Below are positions 6,876 through 16,069 of a DNA stretch of 30,075 nucleotides, piece by piece; the first letter of the stretch is position 1; the number at the start of each line of letters is the position of its first letter. The DNA is taken from NCBI GenBank assembly GCA_934725685.1, contig CAKVBX010000020.1:1-30075 (forward strand). The letters run 5' to 3'. The notes beneath the pieces were generated by a model. The model was not told the origin of the DNA. It saw nothing but the letters and a program-made list of their open reading frames with translations, and made no database searches. Made by a program: the position numbers and the translations under genes. The stretch is from an uncultured Bacilli bacterium. GTDB lineage: Bacteria; Bacillota_I; Bacilli_A; RFN20; CAG-288.

Positions 6876-8730
6876 AGGCGTAGATCCCCCAATCGGCTAA
6901 GAAGAAGACACAGGCGACAATGATGATGGGAATGAGGCTATCGTAGATCGAGGCGCCTTTCTTCGTTGTGGTATCGATGACCAAGGAAAGAGCTGAGTCA
7001 TCGACTTTCTCCGGGTCACTTTCCTCTTTCGGGAAACGGACGAAGAGGCGGATGGTCTTTTCGCTGCCATCCTCGTAGAGAACGCTGGCTTCATAGGTGC
7101 CGACACTTTCCAGCGTATAGGTGAGATAGTCGCGGTTTGCGCTGAATTTCTCTTCCTTTCCTTCCGGTGTCTTGATGGTGACCGAGGTCATGCTTGAAGA
7201 GAGGGAGAGAACCATCGGTTCATCGATTTCGTAGGTGTAGTTCTCGAGAATTCTCGGGTTGGCATAGGCGAGTGCATTTCTCATGAGAGCGAGGAAGTCA
7301 TACTTGAGTGGGAGGTTGGAATCGTGAAGGTCGAAGGCGAAGACGACCTCTCTTTGCTGATTGTCGCTCTTTCCGGCAAAGACGAAAGGTAAATTCTCAT
7401 AGGAGAGTACCGTGGTGAAATCACGGGTCAAGGAATAACGGACATACTTCTTGACGACGATGTCGTTGTGGACGATTCCCTTGGTCAGGTTCTGATAGAG
7501 AAGGGAACTGGAGTTGTCGGTGTAGGAAAGATGGACACCTTCGTCTTCCTCAATGGTCTTCTGGGCGACAAAACCGGTTCCGTCGAGGGTGGTGGCGCTG
7601 TTGAAGAAGAAGAGGGAACCTTCGCTCGGAAGTTTGGTCGGGGTGAAGGAATCGAAGACATAGAGATCGTATCCGGAGGTAGCGGTGTAGTTGGAGGTGG
7701 AGACGACATTCAGAGAGTTCTTATATTCGGTTCTGTTGTTGATGGCAGAGAAGACACTCGTCAGATAGAAGGGATCGTCGGAGACGAGAAGGACTTTGGC
7801 TAAGGCGGTATCCTCGTTGTTGTAGACAATCATCGTGTTGTCCAAGGACAGCGTGTCCTCATCTTCGATGACAGCCTTGACGGACTTGATGTCCGTGAAT
7901 TCCTTTTTGGCATCGGAGTAATTCAGCTTGAAGGAATACGGTTTTCCTTTTTGGACGGTGTACTTTCTCGAACCGACTTTCACATCGTTGAGATAGAAGC
8001 CGACCGTCAGGTTCTTGTCGCTCTGATACGAAAGGGCAGAGGCGTCAATGGAGATATTGATGCCGTCGACCTTATAGCTCAGGTCCGAGATGGCGTAGTT
8101 TTCGGCAGAGACGGAGCAGTCGACAAGATTGATGTTGGTGAGATTCTCTTCCTTCTTGTCGGTCATCAGGTAACAAAGGTTGACGTTATTGCGGTCGATG
8201 ACTTCCTGTGCTTTGCTTAAGGAATCGGAGAGATCATTCTTCTGATAACCGGTCTTCAGAGAGTCGAGATAAAGGGAGAACTGATCTTTGTCCGTGACAT
8301 TCTCACAGACGACTCTCGTCTCCTTGGACGCGTAGATGAGAGAGAAAGAACTGCCTTTGTTGCACTCATTGGCACGTTTGGCGATTTCCTCCTTTGCTTT
8401 GTCAAAGCAGGTTTTACCATCCTTTTCCATACTCATGGAAGCGGAACCGTCGAGAATGAAGAGGACATTGTCGCTCTTGCCTGGAGTAGTGATGACCGGA
8501 TGGGCAAGACAGACTGCCAGAGCGGAGATGGTGATGATCTGAAGGAGAAGGGAAATGAGATGCTCGAAGGTATGCAGGGGGCTTTTCTTCTTGAGGAACT
8601 TCTTGGAGAGGTCCCAGAGATAAGTGGAAGGTGTCGTCGCCTCTTTGTATTTGTTCTTCAATAAATAGATGATGATAAGGACAGGGATGGCGAGAAGAAC
8701 CAGGAAGGCTAAGGGATATTGAAAACTCAT
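6862..8730 (-). CDS. BatA-like vWA membrane protein
   Basis: The N-terminus matches the BatA/aerotolerance-type leader: a membrane helix (about 5-23), a short basic loop with the usual STYLWDLSKKFL region, and a second helix (about 58-78). A vWA domain with an intact MIDAS DGSAS (D94-S98) follows. The middle is beta-rich, and a single membrane helix closes the 622-residue chain (IPIIIVACVFFLADWGIYAY). Most of the protein should therefore be outside the membrane or held at its surface. The start overlaps the stop of the DUF58 gene in an ATGA, so translation is probably coupled. In Bat operons such proteins work with MoxR ATPases and DUF58 proteins; the process they serve is poorly defined across phyla, so I do not assign one here. 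Confidence 0.87.
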   Translation of the reverse strand: MSFQYPLAFLVLLAIPVLIIIYLLKNKYKEATTPSTYLWDLSKKFLKKKSPLHTFEHLISLLLQIITISALAVCLAHPVITTPGKSDNVLFILDGSASMSMEKDGKTCFDKAKEEIAKRANECNKGSSFSLIYASKETRVVCENVTDKDQFSLYLDSLKTGYQKNDLSDSLSKAQEVIDRNNVNLCYLMTDKKEENLTNINLVDCSVSAENYAISDLSYKVDGINISIDASALSYQSDKNLTVGFYLNDVKVGSRKYTVQKGKPYSFKLNYSDAKKEFTDIKSVKAVIEDEDTLSLDNTMIVYNNEDTALAKVLLVSDDPFYLTSVFSAINNRTEYKNSLNVVSTSNYTATSGYDLYVFDSFTPTKLPSEGSLFFFNSATTLDGTGFVAQKTIEEDEGVHLSYTDNSSSLLYQNLTKGIVHNDIVVKKYVRYSLTRDFTTVLSYENLPFVFAGKSDNQQREVVFAFDLHDSNLPLKYDFLALMRNALAYANPRILENYTYEIDEPMVLSLSSSMTSVTIKTPEGKEEKFSANRDYLTYTLESVGTYEASVLYEDGSEKTIRLFVRFPKEESDPEKVDDSALSLVIDTTTKKGASIYDSLIPIIIVACVFFLADWGIYAYEQY

Positions 8731-9602
8731 CGGATGATCCCCCTTTGATTCATTCTGTTGAGGAAGAGCTCCTTCATATCATCCTTGGTAGATAACAGGA
8801 GATATTCGGCTTCTCTGGAGTGGCAGAAATTCTCTGCTTTCTCCGTGACATAGGCTAAGGCTTTCTTATAGGCGGCAAGGACATCGCGGTTGATGTTGTC
8901 CTTGAAGAACTTCTGATCATTCTCACTGTCGTGAAGAATCATCTTTCCGCGGAAAGTCGGATGAAGTTCCTCATCGGAAAGAAGCTGAAGACAGAGAACA
9001 TCTCTCTTCTTCCCTCTGAGATAATCGATCGCATCTGTGTAGTTGTTGTCGGTGAGGAAGTCGGAGATCAGAATCGATTTTCCGTCTCCGTATCCGACCA
9101 TCGACTTCAGAATGGCTTCGGAGATGAACGTCTCCCCTTCGAAATCGACATGGTTGAGCTTTCCGATGGAATTGAGGAAAGCATCCTTGCCGATGACATT
9201 CTCAAGAAGAGGTACCGCCTGGGTTCCTTTGAGAAGATAGATATTGACCTTATCCATATCCTTTAAGGAAAGATAGGAGAAGGCAGCGGCGAGACGGAGG
9301 GCGTATTCGCCCTTTCCGCCGGCTGCCATCGAAGCCGAACCATCGATATAGATTCTTGTCTGCATCTGTCTCTCATCGAGATAGAGCTTGAGATACATCC
9401 TTTCAAACTTGCCGTAAAGGTTCCAGTCGATTTTTGTGACATCGTCTCCTTCGATATAGTCCCTGTAGTCGGCGAATTCACAAGAAGAACCATATTTCTT
9501 GGACTTATGGTTTCCACCGAAAAGACCGGCGACATTATCTTTTACCGATAAGGAGAGTAATTCGATTTGCTGAAGAAACTGTTCGTCGATCACGTTTTTC
9601 AT
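8727..9602 (-). CDS. DUF58 protein with vWA-like fold
   Basis: The protein is 291 residues, close to the usual DUF58 length. It has the family signature FADYRDYIEGDDVTKIDWNL (43-62), followed by a conserved Tyr/Arg segment (KFERMYLKLYLDER), and then a vWA-type MIDAS DGSAS (D87-S91). There is no membrane segment, so it should be cytoplasmic or peripheral. DUF58 proteins are almost always encoded next to MoxR ATPases and are thought to act with them. The start lies 3 nt after the MoxR stop, and the stop overlaps the next start by 4 nt (ATGA), showing a tightly coupled operon. Confidence 0.9.
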   Translation of the reverse strand: MKNVIDEQFLQQIELLSLSVKDNVAGLFGGNHKSKKYGSSCEFADYRDYIEGDDVTKIDWNLYGKFERMYLKLYLDERQMQTRIYIDGSASMAAGGKGEYALRLAAAFSYLSLKDMDKVNIYLLKGTQAVPLLENVIGKDAFLNSIGKLNHVDFEGETFISEAILKSMVGYGDGKSILISDFLTDNNYTDAIDYLRGKKRDVLCLQLLSDEELHPTFRGKMILHDSENDQKFFKDNINRDVLAAYKKALAYVTEKAENFCHSREAEYLLLSTKDDMKELFLNRMNQRGIIR

Positions 9603-9605
9603 GGT

Positions 9606-10592
9606 TTATTTTTTCTTTCTGATTTCCTTGGTCAACAGGCCGATGACCTTGTCGATGCTGAGGTTGTCATTGATGGCATTGTAATTGATTTTGATTCTGT
9701 GACGTAAGACTGGATAGGCAAGAGCGTCGATATCATCATAGGAGACGTTGTAGTTTCCATGGATGAGGGCACGGATCTTCGCGCCGGTGATGAGTGCCTG
9801 GCAGGCACGGGGAGAAGCACCATAACGGATGTACTTCTTTGCGGTTTCGCTGGCATCATCGAGTTCGCTGTGGGTGCTGTGGACGAGTTCCATAGCATAG
9901 GTGAGAACCTGCGGAAGAATCGGAACCTGTTTGGCGAGCTCTCTCATTTCGAGAATGGTCTTTCCATCGACGACCTTGGTTGCATTCTCCTCCATGGAGG
10001 CCTGGGTCATGTTGACGATGTCGCCGAGCTCATTGACACTCGGATAATCCATGATGACCTTGAACATGAAACGGTCCATCTGGGCTTCCGGAAGCGGATA
10101 GGTACCATCCTGCTCAATCGGGTTGTCGGTGGCTAAGACGAAGAACGGCTCGGCCATCGGGTAAGTGACACCGCCGACCGTGACCTTATGCTCCTGCATG
10201 ACTTCGAGCATGGCGGCCTGTGTCTTCGGTGTGGCACGGTTGATTTCATCGGCGAGAATGATCTGAGCGAAGATCGGCCCCTTCTGGAAGGAGGTCACGA
10301 GGTTGCCGGATTCATCCTTACGGATGATGTTGGTGCCAGTGACATCGTTCGGCATGAGGTCCGGTGTGAACTGAATACGGGAGAAAGGAAGGTCGAGAGT
10401 CTGTCCTAAGGAACGGACAAGACGGGTCTTACCGGTTCCCGGGACACCTTCGAGAAGGACGTTGCCGCCGGCGATGATGGCAATCACGACATTGTCGATG
10501 ACTTCCTCCTGGCCGACGATATCCTTGTGGAGTTCTTCCTTGATTTTTTTGACTGATTCACTGAATTCTGTGATTAACGCTTCGTTTTCCAT
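9606..10592 (-). CDS. MoxR-family AAA+ ATPase
   Basis: At 328 residues this is a standard MoxR protein. Walker A is GVPGTGKT (49-56), Walker B is IILADE (111-116) followed by INRATPKTQAAMLEVMQE, sensor 1 lies in FVLATDNP (151-158), and QMDRF (171-175) is the conserved segment after it. The C-terminal lid continues to residue 328. MoxR ATPases form oligomeric rings that remodel or activate partner proteins, usually through vWA-domain adaptors, and three such adaptors follow here (DUF58 and two membrane vWA proteins). The gene begins 23 nt after the DUF4175-like gene with an AAAGG ribosome site. Confidence 0.95.
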   Translation of the reverse strand: MENEALITEFSESVKKIKEELHKDIVGQEEVIDNVVIAIIAGGNVLLEGVPGTGKTRLVRSLGQTLDLPFSRIQFTPDLMPNDVTGTNIIRKDESGNLVTSFQKGPIFAQIILADEINRATPKTQAAMLEVMQEHKVTVGGVTYPMAEPFFVLATDNPIEQDGTYPLPEAQMDRFMFKVIMDYPSVNELGDIVNMTQASMEENATKVVDGKTILEMRELAKQVPILPQVLTYAMELVHSTHSELDDASETAKKYIRYGASPRACQALITGAKIRALIHGNYNVSYDDIDALAYPVLRHRIKINYNAINDNLSIDKVIGLLTKEIRKKK

Positions 10593-10615
10593 TGTTTTCG
10601 TTGCCTTTCTGTTGC

Positions 10616-12334
10616 TTAGGGGTTGGTTTTGGAATCACTGCCGTAGAGGGAGTCGAAGTAATCGTCGAGCATTCCGTCGAGTTCGCTGTCTCCGCTCTCT
10701 TTGCTGTCTTCGTTGGCATCATTGCGGGAGCCGGCGACGACATCGCCGTAGCTGGAGTATCCGTTTTCGTCGGTATAGACTTTGTCGTCACTCGGATAGT
10801 TGGTCTTACCGCTTCCGCCGCCGGCACCATCAGAGTCGGAACCGGAGCTGCTATCGGACTTGCCGTCTCCTTTTCCGCCTTCGCCGGAACTGCCTTGATT
10901 GTCTCCTTCTCCATTTCCGGATCCGCTTTGATCGCCGTCTCCGTTCTGGTCGCTGTCCCCGCCGTTATCGCCGGAGTCATCTCCTTTATCATCGGAGTCA
11001 TCTCCGCTCTCATTGCCGCCCTGGCTATCATCGCCGGCTTCGCCGTCTGTTCCGGAACCGTTTCCGTTTCCATCCGAGCCGTTCTCACCGGATTCGCCAT
11101 CTTTGTCGGTGGTCTGATTGTTGCCACTCTCTCCTCCTCCGTTGCCGTCGGAAGGATTGATGAGGCTCTCCATATACTTCTTGACGTTTTCGGCGAGGGT
11201 GGAGTTTTCCGCCTGAGAAGCGAGACAGGCGTTGATTTCCTGGATGGCTTTCTCGATGGCTGTGATGCTGTCGGCCTTGGCCTGGGCTTCATCGATGCCG
11301 TTCTTGGTATCGCCGCTGAGATATTTGCTGTACTTCTTTTCGATGTTGGTGAAGCTTTCCGTGAGATGGTTCATCGAACGGAAGAGGTTGTCAGAGGTAG
11401 AGACAAAGGCTTCATCCAATGCATTGGTGATGGTTTCGACGAGGTTGGCTATATGATCGAGCAGCTTGTCTTCCGTATAGACGGAGCGGGGAGCAAAGTG
11501 GCTTTCGAGCTGTGTTAGAATCTCAGCGACTTTATCCTGGTCACCGTTTAAGATGGCTTCGCCGAGCTTGGCGAGGAGGTCATTCTCGACTTTGGAAAGC
11601 GCCTCACCGATTTCTTCCTTGGAATTGGCTTTGTCGAGGGCGACATCGACTCTCTGTTCGGCCTTGATGACCTTTCTCATTCTGGACTGGATGTCGGTAT
11701 CATCTTCAAGCTCTTCAATCAGGTCAGCGAGAATCTGATTCAGCTCTGCCTTTAGTTCCTCGCTGGCGTTGCTGTTGTTGATCAGGTCCTGAATCTGATC
11801 GCGGATTTCATCCGTCTTATCGTTGATGGTGTCTTTGTCCGGAACGTTATCACCGCCACCGGGGTTCTCTGCATGTTCAAGGACGGGAGTGAAGAAGCTG
11901 GCTGTGAAGAGGGAAGCGCCGAAGACCAAGGCCGGGATGTTGATGATGGCCAAACGGACGGGGAGCTTCTTGGGATCCTTCTTGGAAAGCTGAATCTTGG
12001 CATCCTCTCTCTGCTTTTCGTAGAGGATTCCGTTCTGACCTTCGAAAGCGACCATAGAGGTAACTTTCTCCTTCAGTCCGAATTCCTTGTCGATGCGTTC
12101 CGCAATCTTTTCATCGTTCGGTTTTCTGACGAAGAACAGAACGAGGAAGAGGACGAGTGCTACGACAACACCGATGAGGATGCTGTAGTAGAAGGCGAAG
12201 TTCCATTCGAGAAGACGGGAGAGACCGATAAGAAGTCCTCCGGTCACAAGTCCCAAAGAAAGGGAGAGGAGAGAGATTTTCAGATAGAACTCTCTCATGA
12301 GTTTGTTTTTACATTTTCTGAAGTTTTCATCCAT
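10616..12334 (-). CDS. DUF4175-like membrane protein with acidic low-complexity tail
   Basis: First gene of the MoxR/vWA operon. I place the start at 12334 because AAAGGAGG lies 8 nt upstream; an in-frame ATG at 12418 lies upstream of the likely promoter. The 572-residue product has three membrane segments (about 18-38, 48-69 and 127-148). Between the second and third is a short cytoplasmic-type region with AERIDKEFGLKEKVTSM, which resembles the ID..FGLK(E/D)R motif of DUF4175-like proteins. Residues about 165-390 are helical and charged, probably coiled coil. Residues about 393-511 are almost only Gly, Asp, Ser, Asn and Glu, and a short conserved-looking acidic end follows. The tail is strongly acidic and probably disordered. 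Its position beside MoxR supports a structural or substrate role in the complex. DUF4175 is assigned from motif memory and context, with moderate certainty. Confidence 0.8.
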   Translation of the reverse strand: MDENFRKCKNKLMREFYLKISLLSLSLGLVTGGLLIGLSRLLEWNFAFYYSILIGVVVALVLFLVLFFVRKPNDEKIAERIDKEFGLKEKVTSMVAFEGQNGILYEKQREDAKIQLSKKDPKKLPVRLAIINIPALVFGASLFTASFFTPVLEHAENPGGGDNVPDKDTINDKTDEIRDQIQDLINNSNASEELKAELNQILADLIEELEDDTDIQSRMRKVIKAEQRVDVALDKANSKEEIGEALSKVENDLLAKLGEAILNGDQDKVAEILTQLESHFAPRSVYTEDKLLDHIANLVETITNALDEAFVSTSDNLFRSMNHLTESFTNIEKKYSKYLSGDTKNGIDEAQAKADSITAIEKAIQEINACLASQAENSTLAENVKKYMESLINPSDGNGGGESGNNQTTDKDGESGENGSDGNGNGSGTDGEAGDDSQGGNESGDDSDDKGDDSGDNGGDSDQNGDGDQSGSGNGEGDNQGSSGEGGKGDGKSDSSSGSDSDGAGGGSGKTNYPSDDKVYTDENGYSSYGDVVAGSRNDANEDSKESGDSELDGMLDDYFDSLYGSDSKTNP

Positions 12335-12397
12335 AAGGTTTTCCTCCTTTATTAATGAGAAAGCGTGGAAGGTGATTTGTTGATGGAAACGCGGTAA

Positions 12398-12426
12398 ATT
12401 ATAAAGTAGAGAAAACAATAAGAAAA
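12398..12426 (-). promoter_or_regulatory. Putative promoter of the MoxR/vWA operon
   Basis: On the minus strand a perfect TATAAT (12403-12398) is preceded after 17 bp by a weak -35, TTTTCT (12426-12421). The start site would be near 12391, leaving about 57 nt of leader before the ATG at 12334. Confidence 0.5.
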
Positions 12427-12525
12427 AAGAGGAAAAATCAGGAAAAACAGAATGATAGGGCTATCATTTAAAAAAAGTGCAAACTTTTATATGAAAAAGT
12501 ACAGAATCATAGAACTGAATTCAAA

Positions 12526-12539
12526 TGTAAGCGGTAACA
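12526..12539 (+). promoter_or_regulatory. CcpA/LacI-type operator (cre), full consensus match
   Basis: TGTAAGCGGTAACA fits the classical catabolite-responsive element TGWAANCGNTNWCA at all 14 positions. It lies about 120 bp upstream of the MoxR/vWA operon promoter and about 335 bp upstream of the lipoprotein promoter, so it could act on either. Confidence 0.6.
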
Positions 12540-12701
12540 AGTTTTTGGTTTTCAAACTGGACAAAGAGGCAAACTTTTTAAGCTTTACATTAAATTTCAA
12601 TAAAATTTTAAGAAAAATAACTTTGATTTTTGTAATAACCTTTAAAAAACATTGAAAAATAGTAAATTGATTAAAACCCAGAAACTGACATCATTTTTAA
12701 T

Positions 12702-12715
12702 TTGAACCGCTTACA
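12702..12715 (-). promoter_or_regulatory. Second LacI/CcpA-like operator
   Basis: Read on the minus strand this is TGTAAGCGGTTCAA. The left half is identical to the site at 12526, and the right half departs from the cre consensus. It lies about 160 bp upstream of the -35 of the first lipoprotein gene. Confidence 0.45.
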
Positions 12716-12873
12716 TTTCTTTCGAAAAACACGGAAACAAAAGAAGAGAAAACACGAAGAAAACACAAAAATACGATTCCTTTTTTCAAAATGAACAGAT
12801 TTTGCATTGATTTTTATGAAAAACTAAACTTTTTCTCACAAAAGAATGCTGAAAAAGTGAGGAAAGCCCTCAG

Positions 12874-12901
12874 TTGTCCCTTTTCCCTCCGTTTTTATAA
12901 T
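12874..12901 (+). promoter_or_regulatory. Putative promoter of the first repeat lipoprotein gene
   Basis: The -35 is TTGTCC (12874-12879), followed after 16 bp by a perfect -10 TATAAT (12896-12901). A ribosome site AAGGAG (12918-12923) precedes the ATG at 12935. Confidence 0.6.
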
Positions 12902-12934
12902 CTTGCTTGTTAATTTTAAGGAGTAGAACAAATC

Positions 12935-15900
12935 ATGAAAAAAACAAAAAGAATGCTGCTGATTTCTTTAGTTTCCTTAGCTCTTGTCGGATGTGACGGA
13001 AATATTTCTTCTGCTACGGATAAGACGACCGAAGCGCCGTCGACTTCTCAGAAGACGGAAAAACCGGAGACGGATGCGCCGGCTTCCACAGCCAAGCCCT
13101 CTACGGATACGGCGGCACCGGATACGAGCGATACCGGGAAAGTGACGGAACCGACTTCCGATTCGACAACGGAAGAACCGGGCGAAGATGAGGAACTCTG
13201 GGGCGAAGATATCGCCGGACTGATGAAGAAGCACCTCGGCGGTGCAATTCTTCCGTATGTCAGCCTCGGAAGGACGATGGATGGCACCTGGAAGAGAAAC
13301 CTCGGTGACTATGGTCTTCTCACCATCATCGGAAGCAAGTTCAATAAAGATGTTCTCGACAAAGCGGAGACTGCCTATAAAAATGCAGCCGGATGGACCG
13401 CGGATAAGACGAGCGTCAATTTCCACGCCACCAATGATGATCTCCACCTCACGGTCGATATCGACAGTGATGACTACGGCTATCTGAGACTCGTCGCCAC
13501 TTATGACGAACCGTTCGATCCTTCTTCCCTCACCGAATGGGGTGAAGATGTTCAGGCTGCCATCAACAGCGAATTAGGCGGACATGACCTTCCCTTTATC
13601 TATCTCGGTCTCACTGCACCTGATGTCGAATGGAACAATGCCACGAAGACACTTTCCATCGATGGTGGAAAATGGACGGATGATTATCTGACCCTTGCCA
13701 TGACCAGCCTCACGGCGAGCGGTGCCAAGAACGTCAAGAAGACAACAGAGACCTATGGCGATGTCGTCAGTGCCGACATCGAATTCGATGACGGCTCCTC
13801 TTTTGCCATCACCCTTTATAAATCCGGAACCACGACTGTCTTTTTCCCGCATCTTTCTGTCTTCTACAAAGAAGCCTACAATCCTGTCGCCGGTGCCTCT
13901 TGGCCTTCTTCCATCACTTCCCGTTTCGCTTCCAGCTTCGATAACCATGCCTTACCATATCTCTATCTCGGCAGCGACTCCCTTTCCTCCGATTGGAACT
14001 CTACGACCAACAAGCTCACCATCACAGGCGGTGTTTTCGACGCAAGAATGTTCGCATCTGCTAAGACCGCTCTTGAAGCCGATGGTTATGAGACGCATGA
14101 CGAAATGTCTTCTGCCGATAAACAGAAGTCCCTGATTGCCTCCAAGACCATGTCCGACGGCTGCACCATCAGTGCAATCCTCTTCGGCAACGGAACGATG
14201 GCAAAACTGGATGTCTACTATTATTCTCCTCTCACCAAGCCGGAAGACTGCACCGATTTCGGTGATACCGTCAAGGCGACGATGGATAAGTATCTCGCCG
14301 GACACAGTGCGGATTTCCCATATGTTTATCTCGGAAGCAACACACTCGATACCACATATGACAACTATGATGCTGCACTCAGCCTTACCGGCGGTGTCTT
14401 TAACGGCGCCATGATGGATCAGTTCGTCAAAGACTATGAAAAAGCCGGCTTCACTGTCATCCATAGCAGTGATAGCGTCAGCGGAAGAGTGGCGACTGCG
14501 ACAAAGACGTTAGACGACAAGTGTGTCCTCACTGCCCATATGGCCGCAAGCTACGGCAAGAAGTCTGCCATTCTCGTTCTCTCCGTCGTGGAAGGCTATA
14601 ACCCTCCGAGTGGGGACGAGGATGTCGATTGGTCCGATAAAATTCAGGAAGCGATGGAAATCGAACTTGGCGGCAATGTTCTCCCTTATTTCTACCTCGG
14701 TTCTGTTGCTCCGTCTATGGTCGAGAGTGCTAACTGCATCGAATTGACCGGTGGTTCCTGGAGCAGTGAAATCATCACCAACATGAAGGCCGCTCTCAAC
14801 ACGATGGAAGGTTTCACCTGGACATTCAAAGATTCTACGGATAAGACAGAAGGCGAAGGCGTCGATGAAGAAGACAATACCATCTTTGTCACACTTTACA
14901 AAAACAGCAGAGGCAAGCCTTATTTCAAAGCGACCTATCTGAAGACCTTTGTCGTTCCGGAAAATGGTGCCTGGAGTGATGATATGAAGACGGAGATGAC
15001 AGAACATTTCGGCGAAGTTCTTCCTTACGTTTACCTTGGAACAGAAGAGGTCGAAGCCGGTTGGGATAGCGGTTATTCCATCGCGGGCGGAGCCTGGGAC
15101 GATAAAATCTATGATCTCGCGGAAGAAGCCTTTAAGAAAGATGGTTATACGCTCAGTGATTCCGAGAGTGACGGAGACAAAGGTGCTCTTCTCACGGCTT
15201 ACAAACATCTCAGCGACGGCAGAACGATCCGAATTGCCGTTGGTCCTGATTACTACTCCAATGCAGAACTTGATGCCTATATCGATGATGCTGTCACGGT
15301 TCCGAGCGATGTGACTTGGAATGCAAGTGTTCAGACCATGCTTGACTCCTATCTCAATGGTCATACGCTTCCCACCCTCTATCTCGGTGAGACGGCGCCC
15401 TCCAGCAGAAAGAGAACGTATAGTGGCGTTGAATATCTCCAGTTCTCCTTCAGTTCGAGTACCTGGAAGGAAAACTATACGTACAATGCCTATCAGGTTC
15501 TCAAAGCCAGTGGATATGATTGCACCTACTATTCCGTTATGGATTCCTCCAACACCGGTGCGAAGCTTGTTGCCAAGCATACCTACGAGGATGGTGCTAC
15601 GGTGACTGTCACCTTCAAGAACAATTATGGCAGTTACTCCAACCTGCTTGTTGCCTACCAGGACCCGTTCACTCCTTCTGCGGAAAAAGAATGGGCTCCG
15701 AAAATCAAGAACCTGATGGAGACAAACTTCGACGGTCATGTCATTCCGTACTTCTATCTCGGCAGTGACAATGTCTCTTATGCCTATTCCCGTTCTGATC
15801 ATCTCTTACAGTTGAGTGGCTTGATTTGGAGCAATCAGATTTATGATTTGGCTGAGGAAGCTTTGCGCGGTGATAAGTCCTTGACTTGGAATATCTATTA

Positions 15901-16063
15901 TGATTATTCCTTCAATGACAATATTGAGGGCAAGACTTTGGTAGCCGTTGCGGAAGAACCGAATACGAAGAAGCATTTCACGCTGAAACTGTATAACTAC
16001 ACCTCTGGTAGCAGAAACAGCTATGGCACCGAAATGCCGATGGTCGAAATCTATTACTTCTAA
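12935..16063 (+). CDS. Giant surface lipoprotein with eight ~120-residue repeats (copy A)
   Basis: The 1042-residue product starts with a lipoprotein signal peptide ending in the lipobox LVGC (Cys20), so it should be lipid-anchored on the outer face of the membrane. Residues 21-88 are a Thr/Ser/Pro/Glu-rich linker, likely disordered and cell-wall spanning. The remainder is eight tandem units starting at a Trp (or Phe) at about residues 89, 202, 323, 442, 566, 680, 795 and 920. Each opens with a pattern like W-(2)-D/S-(I/V)-(3)-M-(4)-L-G-G-H-(2)-L-P-Y-x-Y-L-G, continues with a strand (LTI.GG.W), a helix (A...L...GY), a turn rich in Asp/Gly (DG..I) and a strand ending V.Y..P. I do not recognise the unit as a named family. 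The ribosome site AAGGAG is 11 nt upstream, and a strong terminator follows. A paralogue lies next downstream. Confidence 0.9.
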   Translation: MKKTKRMLLISLVSLALVGCDGNISSATDKTTEAPSTSQKTEKPETDAPASTAKPSTDTAAPDTSDTGKVTEPTSDSTTEEPGEDEELWGEDIAGLMKKHLGGAILPYVSLGRTMDGTWKRNLGDYGLLTIIGSKFNKDVLDKAETAYKNAAGWTADKTSVNFHATNDDLHLTVDIDSDDYGYLRLVATYDEPFDPSSLTEWGEDVQAAINSELGGHDLPFIYLGLTAPDVEWNNATKTLSIDGGKWTDDYLTLAMTSLTASGAKNVKKTTETYGDVVSADIEFDDGSSFAITLYKSGTTTVFFPHLSVFYKEAYNPVAGASWPSSITSRFASSFDNHALPYLYLGSDSLSSDWNSTTNKLTITGGVFDARMFASAKTALEADGYETHDEMSSADKQKSLIASKTMSDGCTISAILFGNGTMAKLDVYYYSPLTKPEDCTDFGDTVKATMDKYLAGHSADFPYVYLGSNTLDTTYDNYDAALSLTGGVFNGAMMDQFVKDYEKAGFTVIHSSDSVSGRVATATKTLDDKCVLTAHMAASYGKKSAILVLSVVEGYNPPSGDEDVDWSDKIQEAMEIELGGNVLPYFYLGSVAPSMVESANCIELTGGSWSSEIITNMKAALNTMEGFTWTFKDSTDKTEGEGVDEEDNTIFVTLYKNSRGKPYFKATYLKTFVVPENGAWSDDMKTEMTEHFGEVLPYVYLGTEEVEAGWDSGYSIAGGAWDDKIYDLAEEAFKKDGYTLSDSESDGDKGALLTAYKHLSDGRTIRIAVGPDYYSNAELDAYIDDAVTVPSDVTWNASVQTMLDSYLNGHTLPTLYLGETAPSSRKRTYSGVEYLQFSFSSSTWKENYTYNAYQVLKASGYDCTYYSVMDSSNTGAKLVAKHTYEDGATVTVTFKNNYGSYSNLLVAYQDPFTPSAEKEWAPKIKNLMETNFDGHVIPYFYLGSDNVSYAYSRSDHLLQLSGLIWSNQIYDLAEEALRGDKSLTWNIYYDYSFNDNIEGKTLVAVAEEPNTKKHFTLKLYNYTSGSRNSYGTEMPMVEIYYF
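13199..16060 (+). repeat. Eight diverged protein-level repeats in lipoprotein A
   Basis: Repeat starts are spaced 113, 121, 119, 124, 114, 115 and 125 residues, with 123 to the end. The landmark LPYxYLG or a close variant occurs once per unit. The units differ strongly in DNA sequence, so the array is old and not a recent slippage product. Confidence 0.85.
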
Positions 16064-16069
16064 TGAAAA

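Larger units (their letters stand above)
12404..12873. other. AT-rich divergent intergenic region
   Basis: This stretch separates the divergent MoxR/vWA operon and the first repeat lipoprotein. It is extremely A+T rich and full of A- and T-runs. I see no convincing gene: the longest open frame (12452-12655, 67 codons) has no ribosome site. It contains two LacI/CcpA-like operators (12526-12539 and 12702-12715, listed separately). No RNA gene is recognisable. Confidence 0.5.

Noticed and set aside
10592..11518. Plus-strand open frame of 308 codons, apparently hydrophobic
   Set aside because: It is the reverse of the Gly/Asp/Ser low-complexity coding region, which produces Val/Ala/Ile-rich pseudo-membrane sequence on the other strand.
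12381..12396. GGAAACGCGGTAA near the MoxR operon promoter as another cre site
   Set aside because: It matches the consensus at only about 10 of 14 positions, with a shifted centre, so it is not distinguishable from chance in this region.
12452..12655. Possible 67-residue peptide in the divergent intergenic region
   Set aside because: No ribosome site, Lys/Phe/Asn composition expected from AT-rich DNA, and it overlaps the best operator site.
14510..15802. Minus-strand open frame of 430 codons inside lipoprotein A
   Set aside because: It mirrors the codon pattern of the strong plus-strand gene, has no ribosome site or recognisable domain, and is Ile/Arg/Gly rich in the way antisense shadows are.
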